Source: Paraspadella gotoi
Lineage: Eukaryota > Chaetognatha
Direction of reading: 5' to 3'
Length of the DNA: 64,000 nucleotides
Assembly: GCA_051294375.1 (NCBI GenBank)
Contig: CM119267.1
Span: 19,504,709 to 19,568,708 of the forward strand
Positions 1 to 12,800 of the stretch are shown here, in pieces. The number at the start of each line of letters is the position of its first letter. Position 1 is the stretch's first letter. The notes below the pieces were generated by a model, which saw nothing but the letters and a program-made list of their open reading frames with translations, did not search any database and was not told the DNA's origin. Both the position numbers and the translations under genes were made by a program.

Positions 1-1093
1 ACCACAGAGTCTGATGACAGAGTGCGATGATAGAGCGAGACGACCCCCTGTTTGCGTGTTTTCTTTTATTCGTCCTTTTCGTCTTCGTCGTAAAACTGCG
101 TCTTCGTTATCGTCGTCGTCGTTATCGTCGTCGTTGGATCGAGCCGCGATTACTTTGCCTTTAACGACTCGAGCGCCCTTACTTTCTTCTCGCTTTCGAA
201 TCCCCCGGCCTTTTCGTCCTTACCTTTTTTCTCCCTTTTGGCCTCTCACCTCTTTTTTTCTCCTTCCTTTTCATCGTCTTTCATTTTCTTTTTTTTTTCT
301 CGGGTTTCCGATCTCCTTCTTTATTTACTTCGTTGAATCTCTGTTCATATTTTTCAATCCCCGTCCCGCTTGAATCTTTATCATGAGTTTTTTTTATCCT
401 CTAATTTTATTGTTTTTTTTATTTTATTCTCTTTACTCTCCTCACTATTTTTTACTATTTTCTCCTTTTCCTTTCCTTTTTTTCTTTCTTTCTTTCCTCT
501 CTCCTTCTTCTCTTCATTCTTATTTTCTATTTCTTCTCACTTTCTCGACTCCTTTTCTTTCTCTTCTCTCTCACTTACTGGCTATCTCTCCTCTCTTTTT
601 CTTCTCTCTTTCCTCTTTCTTCGTATCTTCTTTCTTATGGCCTATATCTCCTCTCTTTCTCATTTCTCTTTCCTCTCTCTTCTTCTCTTCTTGCCTATTT
701 CCTATCTCTCCTCTATTTCCCTTCTCTCTTTTCTCTCTCTTCTTCTCATCTTGCCTATTTCCTATCTCTCATCTCTTTCTTATTTCTTTTTCTTCTCTAT
801 TCTTCTCTTCTTTCCTATTTTCTATCTCTCCTCTCTTTCCGTTCTCTCTTTTCTCTCTCTTTTTCTCTTCTTGTCTATTTCCTATCTCCTCTCTTTCTTT
901 TCTCTCTTCCTCCATTCTCCTAATACATTCTCGCCATCATTTCTCTCTCTCCTTTGCTAATTTTTATCTTCATACCTTTCCTTTCTCCCTCTTCCTTTTT
1001 CCTATCTTCCTTCCTTCCTTCACTCCCTCTTCAGCTCATCATTTTGCATTCGAGTTTTTCTTTTTGCACACTTTCTGATTCTTTATTCATTTC

Positions 1094-1098
<5 letters not shown>
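1..1098. repeat. First copy of a ~1-kb direct duplication (partner at 4055-4930)
   Basis: The sequence from base 1 (ACCACAGAGTCTGATGACAG) recurs from 4055. Both copies run in the same order through a CGT-rich stretch, a T-rich stretch and the motif TTATTCATTTCCGCTCTC near 1083-1098 and 4910-4928. They differ mainly by one- or two-base indels and by copy number of a 60-bp repeat. The duplication may extend left of the window. Open frames here are pyrimidine-rich low complexity and I do not call a gene. Confidence 0.8.
601..900. repeat. 60-bp minisatellite, about 5 units
   Basis: The motif TTGCCTATTTCCTATCTCTC or a close variant starts at 631, 691, 751, 811 and 871, exactly 60 bp apart. Units are imperfect. 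The second copy of the surrounding duplication has only about one unit (near 4675-4700), so the array was expanded or contracted in one copy. Confidence 0.8.
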
Positions 1099-1136
<38 letters not shown>

Positions 1137-1215
1137 TCTATCTCTCTCACTCTCTCCTCTCTTATCTCTCTCTCTCTCTCTCTCTGTCTCTTCTCTCACT
1201 CTCTCTATCTCTCTC
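1097..1215. repeat. (CT)n microsatellite running into a gap
   Basis: Nearly uninterrupted CT dinucleotides with a few TCT and TAT breaks, ending at a 25-N gap. The base run changes from CT to GA across the gap, so the two flanks may not belong together in this orientation. Confidence 0.85.
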
Positions 1216-1240
1216 NNNNNNNNNNNNNNNNNNNNNNNNN
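1216..1240. other. Assembly gap, 25 N
   Basis: Twenty-five N, a size shared by gaps at 6697, 27154, 44427 and 54440, so probably a default spacer rather than a measured length. Confidence 0.95.
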
Positions 1241-4054
1241 CAGAGAGAGATGTCGCCTCGAGGGAATGAGAAGACACTTGAACATGATAAAGGTATACAA
1301 TTCTCTTAACTGGAGACAATGCGATGTTGTATGATTTGTGTATAGCACTCCTACAAGTACGAAAACAACTAGGTTCAGTGACTTAATCATCGGTCTCGTC
1401 TCTTGTCGTCAACTCCCTCTTCCTCTTCTACTCTCTCATTCTTTATTTTCTTTTCTAAATCGTCTCTCTTTAGTTTGAAACTCTTCCCTCGGAGTCCCAT
1501 CGTTTGTTTTTGTTGTTTTTTTTTTTTTTTTTATCATTTCTTCTCAATTTCCCTACCCGTTTGCTCGATTCTCAATTAAACAAAACTTTTTTTTTTAAAT
1601 CTGTCATTCTAAATTTTTTAAAAGTCACTTCTCGGGAAACCTCTTTAACATTTGATTTCGCCCATGCACTCTGTTTTCCTTTTTTTAATATAGTATTTTA
1701 CAGAGTTTTTTTCCTTATTTCAATCTAGTACTTCCGACAGCCGACTTTTTTTTTCACAACCCCCTCGTCCAATCGTTCCCCCCCCCCCATTTCTCCAAGC
1801 CCCGTTCCCCCACCCTGAGCCCACCTCCGGTTGGCCTTTCTTTCAAGAAGGTCCGACCCAATGAATAATTGAGTGGCGGAGGATTTCCTTAGCTCGGTCT
1901 CCCTCGCCGTCGGCGCCGCGCCCATAGAAGTTCTAGGGTAGGGGAGTAGGGGTTTCTTGTGGGATTAAGGAAGGGGGAAAGGGGCAAGAGGGTTAAGGGG
2001 AGGCTGAGGATAGTCCGATGGTCCCCTAAACAGTATTACAAAGGGACTTCTAGGAAAACCCCAAAAATGAATAGAAGGAGAGAATGTCTTCGCAATGTCT
2101 TCAATGAGAAACAATGGGAGAAAAAGTTTTTTGTTTTTTTTTAATTTAAAATAAATTTTATTATTTTTTTTTAAAAATGTGAGACCAAAGGTAGAGTCCA
2201 CATTCCTTACCCCTGGAGCCGCCTTCTCGAGAAATGAAGAGAGCGAAATGAAAAGGTTCATCCTAAGAGAGGGCGCCTCCAACTCGGCCTTACCCAGGTC
2301 TCGGCGCCAAACGGGTAGGTTAAAGTAGGGGGGGGATAGGATGGGTGCAGAGGTGCTGAGGGGGTGAATGAGGGAAAGGGAATACCTTACCTAAAATGCA
2401 TATTAAATCAAGAAGAGGAGGAGAGGGAGAGGGGGTAAGAGTCGTCGGAGGAAGAATTGAAGTTTGAAGAAAGGTTTTGTATGTACTACATTTATAAATA
2501 AATATACATATATAAAAGGAAGTACGAATTATACTCCATAATTGAATAAATACTTTCGGCTCATAATTTGCTTAAACTGAAAAGTTAAACTAAACAAAAA
2601 ATAATGCCAAAATTAACTTTCGTTCATCGATAGGTTTTTTTGTTTTGTTTTTTGTTTTGATGCGACGAAAGAAAGAGAGATAGGGAGAAGAAAAAGAGAA
2701 AGGAGACGAGAGAAAGACAGAGACAGAAGAGATAAAAAAGAAAAAAATTCTCCTCCGTGATCATGTTTAATCAACGCGCTCCTTTAGCCTTCGAGCGATA
2801 ACCGCGGGGTTATTTTTCTGTTTTCTTTGATAAATAACCAAGGACGTCATTGTCATTTTGACAGAGGCCCCACTGGGTTTGTCTCGGTGTTAAGGCCGTA
2901 ATTTCTTCCTTTCTTTTTATCTCTCTCTCGTCTCTCTCTCTCCTCCTCTGCTTCGTCTCTCTCGTCTCTCTCTCTCTCTGACCTTTTCGCTCCCTCCTCG
3001 CGTCTCGTCTGCTCGTTTCCTCGCTTTTTTTTTTCTATTTTCTTTAATCTTCAATTTCGCTTCCGATTTTCCACGACCGAAAACTTTCCTCAACATCTTT
3101 TTTTTTCGGCTTCTTTCCTTATTTCCTTTGTTTTTCTCCTTTTCTTTCATTAATTCTTCCGTTTTGTTTTTTTATTTTTTTTTCATTCCCCTTTCCTTTT
3201 TTGTTTCTTCTTGTTTCTTCGTGTCTTACAGACTCTGTTCTAATTTTATTCCTTTCTATTTCCTTTCTTTTCCCCTTCTCTCTTTCCTTCTTCCACTCTT
3301 CAGTTTCACGTATCCTCCTTTCTCTTCTTTTCCTCTCTTCTTTCAATTCCTTTCCTTTCCTCATCGCCTTCTTTTCTTTCCTCCCTTTTTTTATTTCAAC
3401 CTTCCCAATCTGTTTGTATTTCCCCTTCCCATCCCCCCTCCAAACCTCCCCCTCCCCCCCGCCCCCTTTACTCGATCCAACTTCTCTCCAGTCGTGATTT
3501 TCGGCGCAGAAACGGTTCGACCGCCCACCTCGTCTCCAGACTCGATCCTTGCTTTTTCATTTGATGTCTTTTAGCCTCGACAAAGTTTGTTTTTAGTTTG
3601 GAATTCGTTGTTTACATTCGGTTCCTTAGGATTTTGCCTTTTCTTTAGAGACGCTTCTTTTAATCTTTTGTTTTTGATCTAAATGTCGAATCTGATTTGC
3701 ATCTTAGACATTTTTGGGGTTTTTTTTTAGCAAACAATTTGCGTTTTTCTTTTAATTTATTTTTTTATTTTTTTTTTATCCTTTCATTCTTTTTCTTGTC
3801 AGTCTTAATTTTTTCAGTTCATGTATCCTTTTCCACTGACCCGTGTAACCCCCTTTTTTTTCTTTAATATTTTCTCTCGTCGGTTTTCTTTGTAAAGTCA
3901 AAATACAAAGTCATCCTTCTTCCTCGACGTTCTATTGGCGACGGAGAAACATGTGAGACTGCGAGTGGATCCTATTTCATCCCAAGCCTCTTGCGCGCCC
4001 TTGCAGCTTTTGTTGCAACGAAAGAAGCAAGTAATCGATGCGCCGATCTGTCAA
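1241..4054. other. Intergenic DNA, no gene recognised
   Basis: Mixed AT-rich and homopolymer-rich sequence. 2900-3480 is strongly pyrimidine-rich on the plus strand, and open frames there on either strand are low-complexity artefacts. I see no domain, no splice-consistent exon series and no RNA gene. Confidence 0.6.
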
Positions 4055-4930
4055 ACCACAGAGTCTGATGACAGAGTGCGATGATAGAGCGAGACGACCC
4101 CCTGTTTGCGTGTTTTCTTTTTTATTCGTCCTTTTCGTCTTCGTCGTAAAACTGCGTCTTCGTTATCGTCGTCGTCGTTATCGTCGTCGTTGGATCGAGC
4201 CGCGATTACTTTGCGCTTTAACGACTCGAGCGCCCTTACTTTCTTCTCGCTTTCGAATCCCCGGCCTTTTTCGTCCTTACTTTTTTTCTCCTTTTGCCTC
4301 TCACCTCTTTTTTTCTCCTTCCTTTTCATCGTCTTTCATTTTCTTTTTTTCTCGGGTTTTCGATCTCTTCTTTATTTACTTCGTTGAATCTCTGTTCAAT
4401 ATTTTTCAATCCCGTCCGCTTGAAATCTTTATCATGAGTTTTTTTTATCCTCTAATTTTATTTTTTTTTTTTTATTTTATTCTCTTTACTCTCCTCACTA
4501 TTTTTTACTATTTTCTCCTTTTCCTTTCTTTTTTCTTTCTTTCTTTCTCTCTCCTTCTTCTCTTCATTCTTATTTTTTATTTCTTCTCACTTTCTCGGAC
4601 TCCTTTTCTTTCTCTTCCTCTCTCGCTTACTTCTCTTTCCTTCTTACTCGTTGTCCTCGTCTTTATTTCTCTTGTTGCCTATTTCCTATCTCCTCCTCTT
4701 CCTTTTTCTCTCTCCCCCTTCTTATTCCTCGTCTAAACATTTCTTCATGCCTTCTTCTTGTCTCTGCTCGTCTCTTTGCTAATTTTTATCTTCATACCTT
4801 TCCTTTCTCCTCTTCCTTTTTCCTATCTTCCTTCTTTCTTCCTTCATCCGTTCCTTCAGCTCATCAGGTTTGCATTCGAGTTTCTTTTTGCTACACTTTC
4901 TGATCGTCTTTATTCATTTCCGCTCTCTCC
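4055..4930. repeat. Second copy of the ~1-kb direct duplication
   Basis: Matches 1-1098 in the same orientation with many small indels, for example one extra T in TTTTTTATTCG and one fewer C in the CCCCGG run. It lacks most of the 60-bp array. The 14-nt to 232-residue open frames across it are not conserved between copies because the frames shift, which argues against coding. Confidence 0.8.
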
Positions 4931-5560
4931 TCTCTTCTTCTTCTTCTCTCTCTACTCTCTCGTCCTCTCGTCCTCTTCTGCTCTCTAACGATCTCTCTCT
5001 CTAAGCTCTTCTACTCTTCATCTCTCCTCTCTCTCTCGTCTCTCTCTGATCTGCTGCTCTCTCTCTCACTCTCTCTCTATCTCTCTCTCATCTCTCATCC
5101 TCTCTCGCTTATCTTCCTCTCTCTGTCCTCGTGTCTCTTCCACTCTCTTCCTCTCGTTCTCTCTCTGTCTGTCCTGCTCTCTCTCTGTCTCTCCCCTCGT
5201 TCTCTCTCTCTCTACTGCTCTCGGTCTCTTCATCTCTGCCTTTATCTTATCTGTCTCCCCCTCTCTCACTTAGATCTAGTCTCTCGTATCTCTCTTGCTC
5301 ATCTCTTGTGCTTGTCCTCTCTCTCTCTGTCTCACGTCTCTCTCCGTCGTCTCTATGCTCTCTCTTCTCTCTTCTCTTTTCTACTCTTCTTTTCTCTCTC
5401 TCTATCGTCTCTCTTCGGAATGTCTTCTCTCTTTCTTCAGTTGCGTCCTCTCTCGTATTCTTGCTTCTCGTCTATCCTCTCTCTCTCTATCTCTCTCTCT
5501 CTCTTTAGCTTTTCTTATCTGGCGCACTTTTTATGAAGAACCACAATCTCTCAGATAATG
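4931..5560. repeat. CT-rich low-complexity tract
   Basis: About 600 bp of almost pure pyrimidine on the plus strand, mostly CTCTCT with single T, G or A interruptions. Open frames of Ser/Leu-rich or, on the reverse strand, Arg/Glu-rich composition are a by-product. Confidence 0.85.
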
Positions 5561-5715
5561 TTTTTCTCTCTCTCTCTCTGTTTTTTTATTTTCTTTTATT
5601 TCTTCGTCTTTGTCTTACAAACTTGACAATCTACTTCTAAGACGCCAACGCTGGGACCAGATCAGGACTCCTCTTCTTATTTTCTTTGTTTGCTTTTTTT
5701 TTTCTTTGGCTTTCT

Positions 5716-5997
5716 GGCACTCTTTTCCCATAGAGCCCCTTTTCTTTTCCTTTATCCCGGAATTTAATTTTAAACTTAATATTTAACCTAAACATATTTT
5801 TAAACTGGTAACTTAATCCTTAGCTCTCATCCGTTATCCTAGTCCTGAACCCTCGCCTAATCCTAACCCTATCTCCTAACCTTAAAGCCTAATCTCTAAC
5901 CCTTAAAACCTAATCCCTAACCTTTAATCTTTAACTTAAAAAAATTAACCTAATTCCGAATTTAAGATAAAATGGAGCGTTCTGGGAATATGAGGCC
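5716..5997 (-). mobile_element. MITE-like element with degenerate telomere-like core, copy 1
   Basis: Bounded by GGCACTCTTTTCCCATAGAGC on the left and, on the reverse strand, GGCCTCATATTCCCAGAACGC, which are imperfect inverted repeats of each other. The interior read on the minus strand is a degenerate run of TTAGG, TTAGGG and GGATTAGG motifs. The same two ends and the same core style recur at 19094-19417 in the opposite orientation, which defines a family. A similar flank (GGCTTTCT left, GGCTTTTCT right) might be a target-site duplication. No transposase is encoded, so it would be non-autonomous. The superfamily is not identifiable here. Confidence 0.65.
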
Positions 5998-6311
5998 GGC
6001 TTTTCTTTCTCTCACTTTCTCTACTTGACTACTCAGTATTATTAGTAACTTAACAAAAAGCCTTTTTTCCCTTGTTTTTAACTCTCTTAGTTTCCCCCCT
6101 TTTTGTTTCCTTTCATCATTATTATCGTATTTGTAACAGAAAAACTTTCTCTTTTTTTTCCTTTATTTCATTTCTCCATTCTCTTTTATGGCGAGCCGTT
6201 ATGATAGCATTATCGCGAAAAAATAATAATTTTTTTTCTAAGGTACTTTTATTCACCTCCGCGCGACTATTTTCTTCTTTCTTTCTCTCCGGATCTCTTT
6301 TTTTCTTGTTT

Positions 6312-6351
<40 letters not shown>

Positions 6352-6696
6352 GTCTATCCACGTCGTGCGATCTTTCAAATTCATCCTTCAGACCCCACGT
6401 CTCCCCTACCGCAAGACTCGGCCGCCGATCCATTCCTGGCTCCTTTGCCGAGACTCCTTCCAGTTTGTTTTACATTCCATTAGTCTGTGTCATCAAAGTC
6501 GGCTTTTTTTTTTCGACGCGGCGCCGCCAGATGTCGCCGCCGAGCGATGCATGATGTGTCCATTTTTTCCGTTACCCGCGTTTTCTTTTTTTATTTTTTT
6601 TTTTTCGCTCTCAGGCTAAAGTCGTGCGTCTATGAATGATTATCCCTTTCGGTTCTTTCCCAGTCATCTCTCTCTTCTCTTCTTCTGACGATCTCA
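5998..6696. other. Intergenic DNA with (CT)n at about 6312-6345
   Basis: Pyrimidine-rich sequence containing a pure (CT)n microsatellite. Open frames overlap the microsatellite and have no recognisable domain. Nothing else seen. Confidence 0.6.
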
Positions 6697-6721
6697 NNNN
6701 NNNNNNNNNNNNNNNNNNNNN
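6697..6721. other. Assembly gap, 25 N
   Basis: Default-length gap directly followed by a (CT)n run to about 6751, so the break is at a simple repeat. Confidence 0.95.
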
Positions 6722-6751
<30 letters not shown>

Positions 6752-6755
<4 letters not shown>

Positions 6756-7443
6756 GCCAATTGTTTCACTTTCTCTCCCCAAATTCTCCATGCGTTCTCT
6801 TTCGTTTTTTTCCCTCGTAAATAATAAAATAGAATCAAATCATTTTCTTTCTTTCAGCTTTGAAGTTTTTTAAAATTTTTTCGACGTATCGTTCGATCTA
6901 TAAGATCGATTGTTTCGTCTGATTGGTTCGTTACTTTACAATAAAATGTAGTTTACAAACGATCCAAGTTTTCTTTCCTAAGCAATTACGTCAGGTATTC
7001 CACACTTAATTCATTCTTTGTTCTTCTCAACCCGTCACATCCCGTCCTCCTCCTCCTCCTCCTCCACCCCCACTCCACCTACCACCTTTCCACCCTCCAC
7101 CTTGATCCCTGATTAATTCCTTTCCAACTCTTTCACATCGAATGACTCGCAGGGCCCACCAGACATAACAATCTACGGCTTTAACCATTAACCAGGTATT
7201 AACTGTTGATCACCAGCTGATCACCGCCTTATCACATTGAAAATTTTACCCAGATCACCTATAACATTTTCTCCTATTTAAACCCGATTAGTGATTACCT
7301 CAGATACATCATTATTACTATTAGTATAATATTACTCAAAATCAAATTAAAATTCATTACTTGACCTATCAAAATCCTTTTTTCCCCCAATCGCCGATCA
7401 AAACCATACCCTAGACCACCCCCGAATCACTTTCAAAATCTTC
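6752..7443. other. Intergenic DNA with a short (TCC)n run
   Basis: AT-rich sequence without a credible open frame. A (TCC)n microsatellite of about 20 bp lies near 7045-7065. Nothing else seen. Confidence 0.6.
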
Positions 7444-7733
7444 NNNNNNNNNNNNNNNNNNNNNNNNNNNNNNNNNNNNNNNNNNNNNNNNNNNNNNNNN
7501 NNNNNNNNNNNNNNNNNNNNNNNNNNNNNNNNNNNNNNNNNNNNNNNNNNNNNNNNNNNNNNNNNNNNNNNNNNNNNNNNNNNNNNNNNNNNNNNNNNNN
7601 NNNNNNNNNNNNNNNNNNNNNNNNNNNNNNNNNNNNNNNNNNNNNNNNNNNNNNNNNNNNNNNNNNNNNNNNNNNNNNNNNNNNNNNNNNNNNNNNNNNN
7701 NNNNNNNNNNNNNNNNNNNNNNNNNNNNNNNNN
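7444..7733. other. Assembly gap, 290 N
   Basis: Run of 290 N whose right edge opens into a (CT)n microsatellite (7734-7756). Confidence 0.95.
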
Positions 7734-7756
<23 letters not shown>

Positions 7757-7768
<12 letters not shown>

Positions 7769-8380
7769 GTCTCGCTCTTTTATTTCTCTCGGTTTCTATC
7801 CTTGTTGATTTTGGTTTACTGAAGACTCATTGTTTTGGTCTCAATTCAAGCTTGCTCTATCCTAATCATTTTCGTTTCTCTTCATTAGGTTTTCTTCACT
7901 TTGCCTTTTGCCTTTTATCTTTCCTCTTTTTTTATTTCTCTTCATCTCTTATACATATGAACTGGTTTATCTTTTCCTCTCTCTTTTTCTTCTTTTCTTC
8001 CTTTCTTCTTTTCTTCTCTCCATCTTTCGATCTAAACTTTTCTTTCTTTCTTTTCTTCTCTCTTCTATTTCCTTCCTTCCTTTCCTTCTTTCCTCCCTTT
8101 TCTCTCTCTATCCCATTTATATCTCCCTCTTTCCAGTAACCCTCACTCGAGAAACTGTCCTTCTCGACCGAGAAAATCACGCGGCGTCGACGTGAGAGAC
8201 TTACCCACGACCCTTCTACCTCACCCGGCTTTTCTTCCTAACCCTTACCCCCCCTCTCCCTACTTCGGACTTGATCCCACCTCCCACCTCCCTGGTCCCC
8301 CGGGGTGCTCTGGCCGTTGGCCTCGCCATTCAAATCAAAGCGATTGCCTCAGCTAACCTCCGCCTTCGCTTCTGCGAACG
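7757..8380. other. Pyrimidine-rich intergenic DNA
   Basis: T/C-rich sequence, especially 7850-8140, with Phe/Ser/Leu-rich pseudo-open frames. No gene supported. Confidence 0.6.
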
Positions 8381-8407
8381 AGAGAGAGAGAGAGAAAGAG
8401 AAAGAGA

Positions 8408-8438
<31 letters not shown>
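8381..8438. repeat. (GA)n / (GAGAAA)n microsatellite
   Basis: Uninterrupted GA dinucleotides with an internal GAGAAA hexamer run. It produces open frames of Arg/Glu repeats that I do not treat as genes. Confidence 0.9.
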
Positions 8439-9850
8439 TACAAACGAACCCGAAAAAAAAGAACCGGACGGACAGATAGTTTTTTTTTTTCGTTTATTGA
8501 GACATCCCGAAAAGTGCAAGAAAAAAAAAATATCCTGGTTCCGTCTGTCTTCCTATGAATGTAGAGAGCGTACAAAAAGCGTTTTAAACTTAATATTCAT
8601 TTTAAACTTTAAAGTCTAAATTTCAAAGTTTAAACATTTTAACTTTTTAATCTGTAGTAACTTTTTTAATATAAATGAAAAGAAGGAGAAAAATGAAACG
8701 GGGCTTTTAAGTCTTTTCCCTGGATGATCGATGACGGTGAATAATCCTCGGAGTCGCGTTGTTGTCGAGAATTGTGAGGGGGAAAAAAAAGACGGTGAGT
8801 AAAATGAGAGTTTTTCATTCACGGGTCACGAACAAAGATATTCAATGGCCAATTGTTTTTTTTTACAGTAGCGACGCCGACGATTCCAAATCCTTCTCAG
8901 GCTCGCCTTCTTATCTTTTCTTAGTATTTAATTGAATATAAACGACCCAGAGAGGCCTCCACGTCATTTACCCCGCGTTGAGTTTCTTCAAATTTTGTTA
9001 AAATCACATAAGAAAATTATACAATGTAGTCTTTCGTCACCCGTTGGTATATATTTCAGTGTGTCTGTGTTGGCATTTAATTTCCTAAGAATATTGTGTG
9101 AAAGATGTAACCTTATGAGGACGTTCGGGTCACTTTTCGATCGCCCAGTATTTTTCGCGGTCATTTTTAACCGCTCTCTTAATAACTGATTTTCGTGAGA
9201 GATTTCGTGAACTATTTAGTTTTCTCCTGATAACTCATCGAAGAAAGTTCTTTTAAGTTGAAACAAAATACGATAATAAATTAGTAAACAAGTTTTAATA
9301 CTGAGACTTACCACCGCCGCTTCAGCTACATAAACAGAAAGTTAAAAGCAAAGTTTTCGAACGATCTATAATTGGCCTTCTGATTGGCTGCTTAATAAAT
9401 CAGATCGAGAAGATCATTGGACGAATCCTGAATTGAGCCACGTCCTTCCAGTCGTGTTCAAAACAGGTTCCTCAAAATTGTCCCTCGATTTGCCAGTTAA
9501 TCAAGTGGTCCTAATTTTGTGTCTTCTTGTTACGAATAAATCACAGGGACTATCGGGTAATTTCTCGCGATTTTTGAAAAATTTACTCCAGTAATTTTTC
9601 GTCAATTCTATTTCAACACAAAAAAAATTATAATGTGAAGGTAAACAGTTCAAAAGATTTGTCTTAATTTTTTAGATTTTTTTTTAGTAAGTTTACATCC
9701 ACAATTCTGAGACATTGTTTATTTTGGTTCCAGATGGGCACCGAATCTCAAAAGGAGAAATTAAAAAATAAAAAACAAATAAACGACTGACTTTTTCGTC
9801 TAATTTATTGAATAAAGTGGAAAAACTAGATCTGAACCCAAAAAAAAAAA
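8439..9850. other. Region upstream of the inositol transporter
   Basis: AT-rich DNA leading to the transporter start codon. TTGGTTCCAG at about 9724-9733 could be a splice acceptor for an upstream untranslated exon, because the next in-frame ATG (9734) reaches a stop quickly. No clear TATA box was identified. Otherwise nothing recognised. Confidence 0.4.
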
Positions 9851-12800
9851 ATGGCAGACGAATCTCACAACTCGACACCTTTGGAGGAAATGACCACAAA
9901 CCACCTCAACGACGACGACCCTTTGAGAGACGACGACGACATCTCAACTCCCTCCAACGGCGCCGAAGAATCTCCGCTGCTTCCGCCGCCGACGCTAGCG
10001 ACATCTCCGCCCACGAAAGAAACAAAGAAAAGATGGAAGTTGAGAGGAAAGAATTTCGCGTATCTCGTTTCTATTTTCGCTTGTATCGGCGGATTTCTCT
10101 TCGGCTACGACACAGGGGTTGTGTCCGGGGCGATGCTGCCGCTGAGAAGAGAGTTCGAACTGACGACCGTGTGGGTGGAAGGTGAGAAGAGTGGCGGCGT
10201 GTTGGAAAGCAGGTATGGTGTAACGTGGGGCGCGGAATTTGAGCAGATATGTTATCTTCACGTTCGAAGTGTGGGAAAAGAAGATGGGTTAGAGATGTCT
10301 TGACATAGTTGCTGGGCTCAGGGGCTGCATTTACTGCTATAACACACGATTCTTAAACCCTTCCCATACTATTACTATTACTATAATACAATAGACCATT
10401 TAGAGAAATTGGTTTTCTTATAATTTTCACTATCAGGTCTCGTTAGCGCTACGATCGCCGCCGCCGCCGTCAGCGCCCCGCTCGGCGGCGTCCTCGCCGA
10501 TATCTTTGGCCGCCGCTCCGTCATCCTCGTGTCCAGCCTCGTCTTCGCCGCCGGCGCCGTTCTCGTTGGCGCCGCGGGCGACAAGATCATTCTCCTCGGG
10601 GGAAGAATCGTTCTCGGCGTCGGAATAGGACTGACGTCGACTGTGACGCCGATTTATTTGGCGGAAGTTGCGCCGGCGAAAGTAAGGAGGAAGTGGAGAC
10701 TCTCCGCCGGAGAGGTTAAAAAGAATGTCGATATTATGGCAACGGGAGGAATGCCCGTGATAGCTGGGGCGCGGGGTATCTTACCAACTGGCGTAGGTTC
10801 TGCAGACCCTCAGTGACCGCCTCTTGTCACTGGCATGTTTAGACCGGCTCCTTAACATTTAAGCCAGAACCGGGATACCCAGGGATTGAATCCGGGACGC
10901 ACGGTTGTAACGTGATGATATAGCCTGCTCACTGCTCAGCCATTGAGAAGAGGCTGAGGACGGACAGCAGTGAGGCAGCTCTAATTCTTGCTGCCACAAT
11001 ATAATCTTTTATTGACCGATCGATCGAATCAAATGGGTTGTATAATGTATATCCTTTCTGCAAGTCGATAGTTGGTCGTTGAAATGACGAACTACCCCTT
11101 TCCTCTCATCTCCATTTTCCTGCCTTCCTTTCTTACTTCCATTCCTCCTTACCGTTATTAACAACAATCCTTACCATTCTCCTTTTCGATACGCTCTTCC
11201 ACGCTTACTCACTTACTGTCTTTCCTCTCATTCCTCTCGTTCCTAATATTTTTTTTTTAATTTCCTCCCCGTCATGCCCTTTTATTTTACTTTTTTGTTC
11301 TTTTCTTTCTTTTCCTCCTTTCCTCCCTTTTTTTTCTAAATTTCCTTCCTTGCCTTATTTCCTCCTTTTTTTCCCATTTCTTTAACGTATTCTTTTTTTC
11401 CCCTTTTTCCTCTACTTTCTTTCCTTTACTCCTTACTTTTTTCCTACCTTCCTTACCTTTTCTTCTAACCTCCCTTTCCTCCCATCTTCCTTCCTCCAAT
11501 AAGATCCGCGGTCGCTTCGTCACCCTCTTCCAAATCCTCATCACCTTCGGCATTCTCGTCGCCTCCCTCGTCGACACCGTCTTCATCCGCGTCCCCGCCG
11601 GGTGGCGCTTAATGATGGGCGTGGCAGCGATTCCAGCGCTCGTTCAGTTCGTTGCCTTTTTGTTTTTACCGGAGACGCCGCGATGGCTCGTGCTGCACGG
11701 TAGGCGGCTAAGAATTCAGTCAGGGGGGCGGGATAAGATTATCAGGTGTTTTTTTTTTAAATTATGAAAATTATTTTTTAATTCTATTTTGGTAAATTTA
11801 ACTAAATATATTTACTTATTTAATTATAATAATAATAAGTATCTATGAATTATCATTTTTTTAAATTATTTCATCCAGGTCGCGAACCGGAAGCGCGTTC
11901 GGTTCTCAACAAAATTCGCGACGACGACGTCGATCTAGAGTTGAATTCGATCGTCGACGACAACAGAGAAGCAGCAGCCGGAAATATCAATGGATGGCGT
12001 CTGCTATTAAAGGTGGCCTGCTTGCTATATTGCTTGCTTTATAATTATTCTTCCTTTCTTTGGCTCTTTCTATTTTTTTCAACATTTTTTTAACTACGAG
12101 CACCTTTCTTTAGATGTGGCGCCACAAATCAGTTCGGCGAGCTCTGATTATCGGCTGCGGACTCGAAATGTTCCAACAAATTTGCGGCATTAATACTGTC
12201 ATCTATTACTCAGGTACTTTCTTTTAATGTATTATAATTTCGTACTCGTGTCCACTGCCCATGACTTAGCAGTTAGCTTCGCAAGCGAGCAATACAGCTA
12301 CAGTACAGCAAATACTTCTGTTGTTTTTAATATATTTTGTTCCAGCTACCATAATCCGTATGTCCGGAGTTACCACCGACTCTGCAGCCGTTTGGTGGGC
12401 AACTCTCACGACGTTCATCAACTTTGTATTTACTTTCGTTGGTCTTGCGTTAGTTGATCGAATCGGCAGAAGAAATCTGGTTCTAGTTTCTGTCGCTGGT
12501 AACAAAAAGAAAATGTTAATTTTACTTAAACATGACAATTTTCAATCGAATAATCTTTTTTTTAGGCGTGACCGCTAGCCTGGTCCTCCTCGCCACGGGT
12601 TTTTACCTTTCAGACTCAAGTTCACCTGCGATCACTTCACGCGTGAATCTCCCTCAGACGCCAGGCGCTCAGGCTTGCGTTGCCGCCGCGACCTGCAATG
12701 ACTGCGTCAATTCTGAAAAATGTGGCTTTTGTTACGAGAATAATGGCGACAGAATCGGTGAGTTACGAAGACAGAAAATCAAGTATCAAAGAAAAACGTG

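Noticed and set aside
370-1078. Open frames of 196 and 231 codons rich in Phe, Ser and Leu
   Set aside because: They follow a polypyrimidine tract, overlap in two frames, and the duplicate copy does not keep them.
9808-10185. 125-codon frame overlapping transporter exon 1
   Set aside because: It is a shifted frame of the exon; the 9851 frame has the family motifs.
9995-10261. Minus-strand frame opposite transporter exon 1
   Set aside because: Shadow of the coding strand with no domain.
10682-10816. Coding continuation of transporter exon 2 to a stop at 10816
   Set aside because: A GTAAGG donor at 10682 joins in phase to exon 3, which restores the family sequence (AKIRGRF); the continuation is intron.
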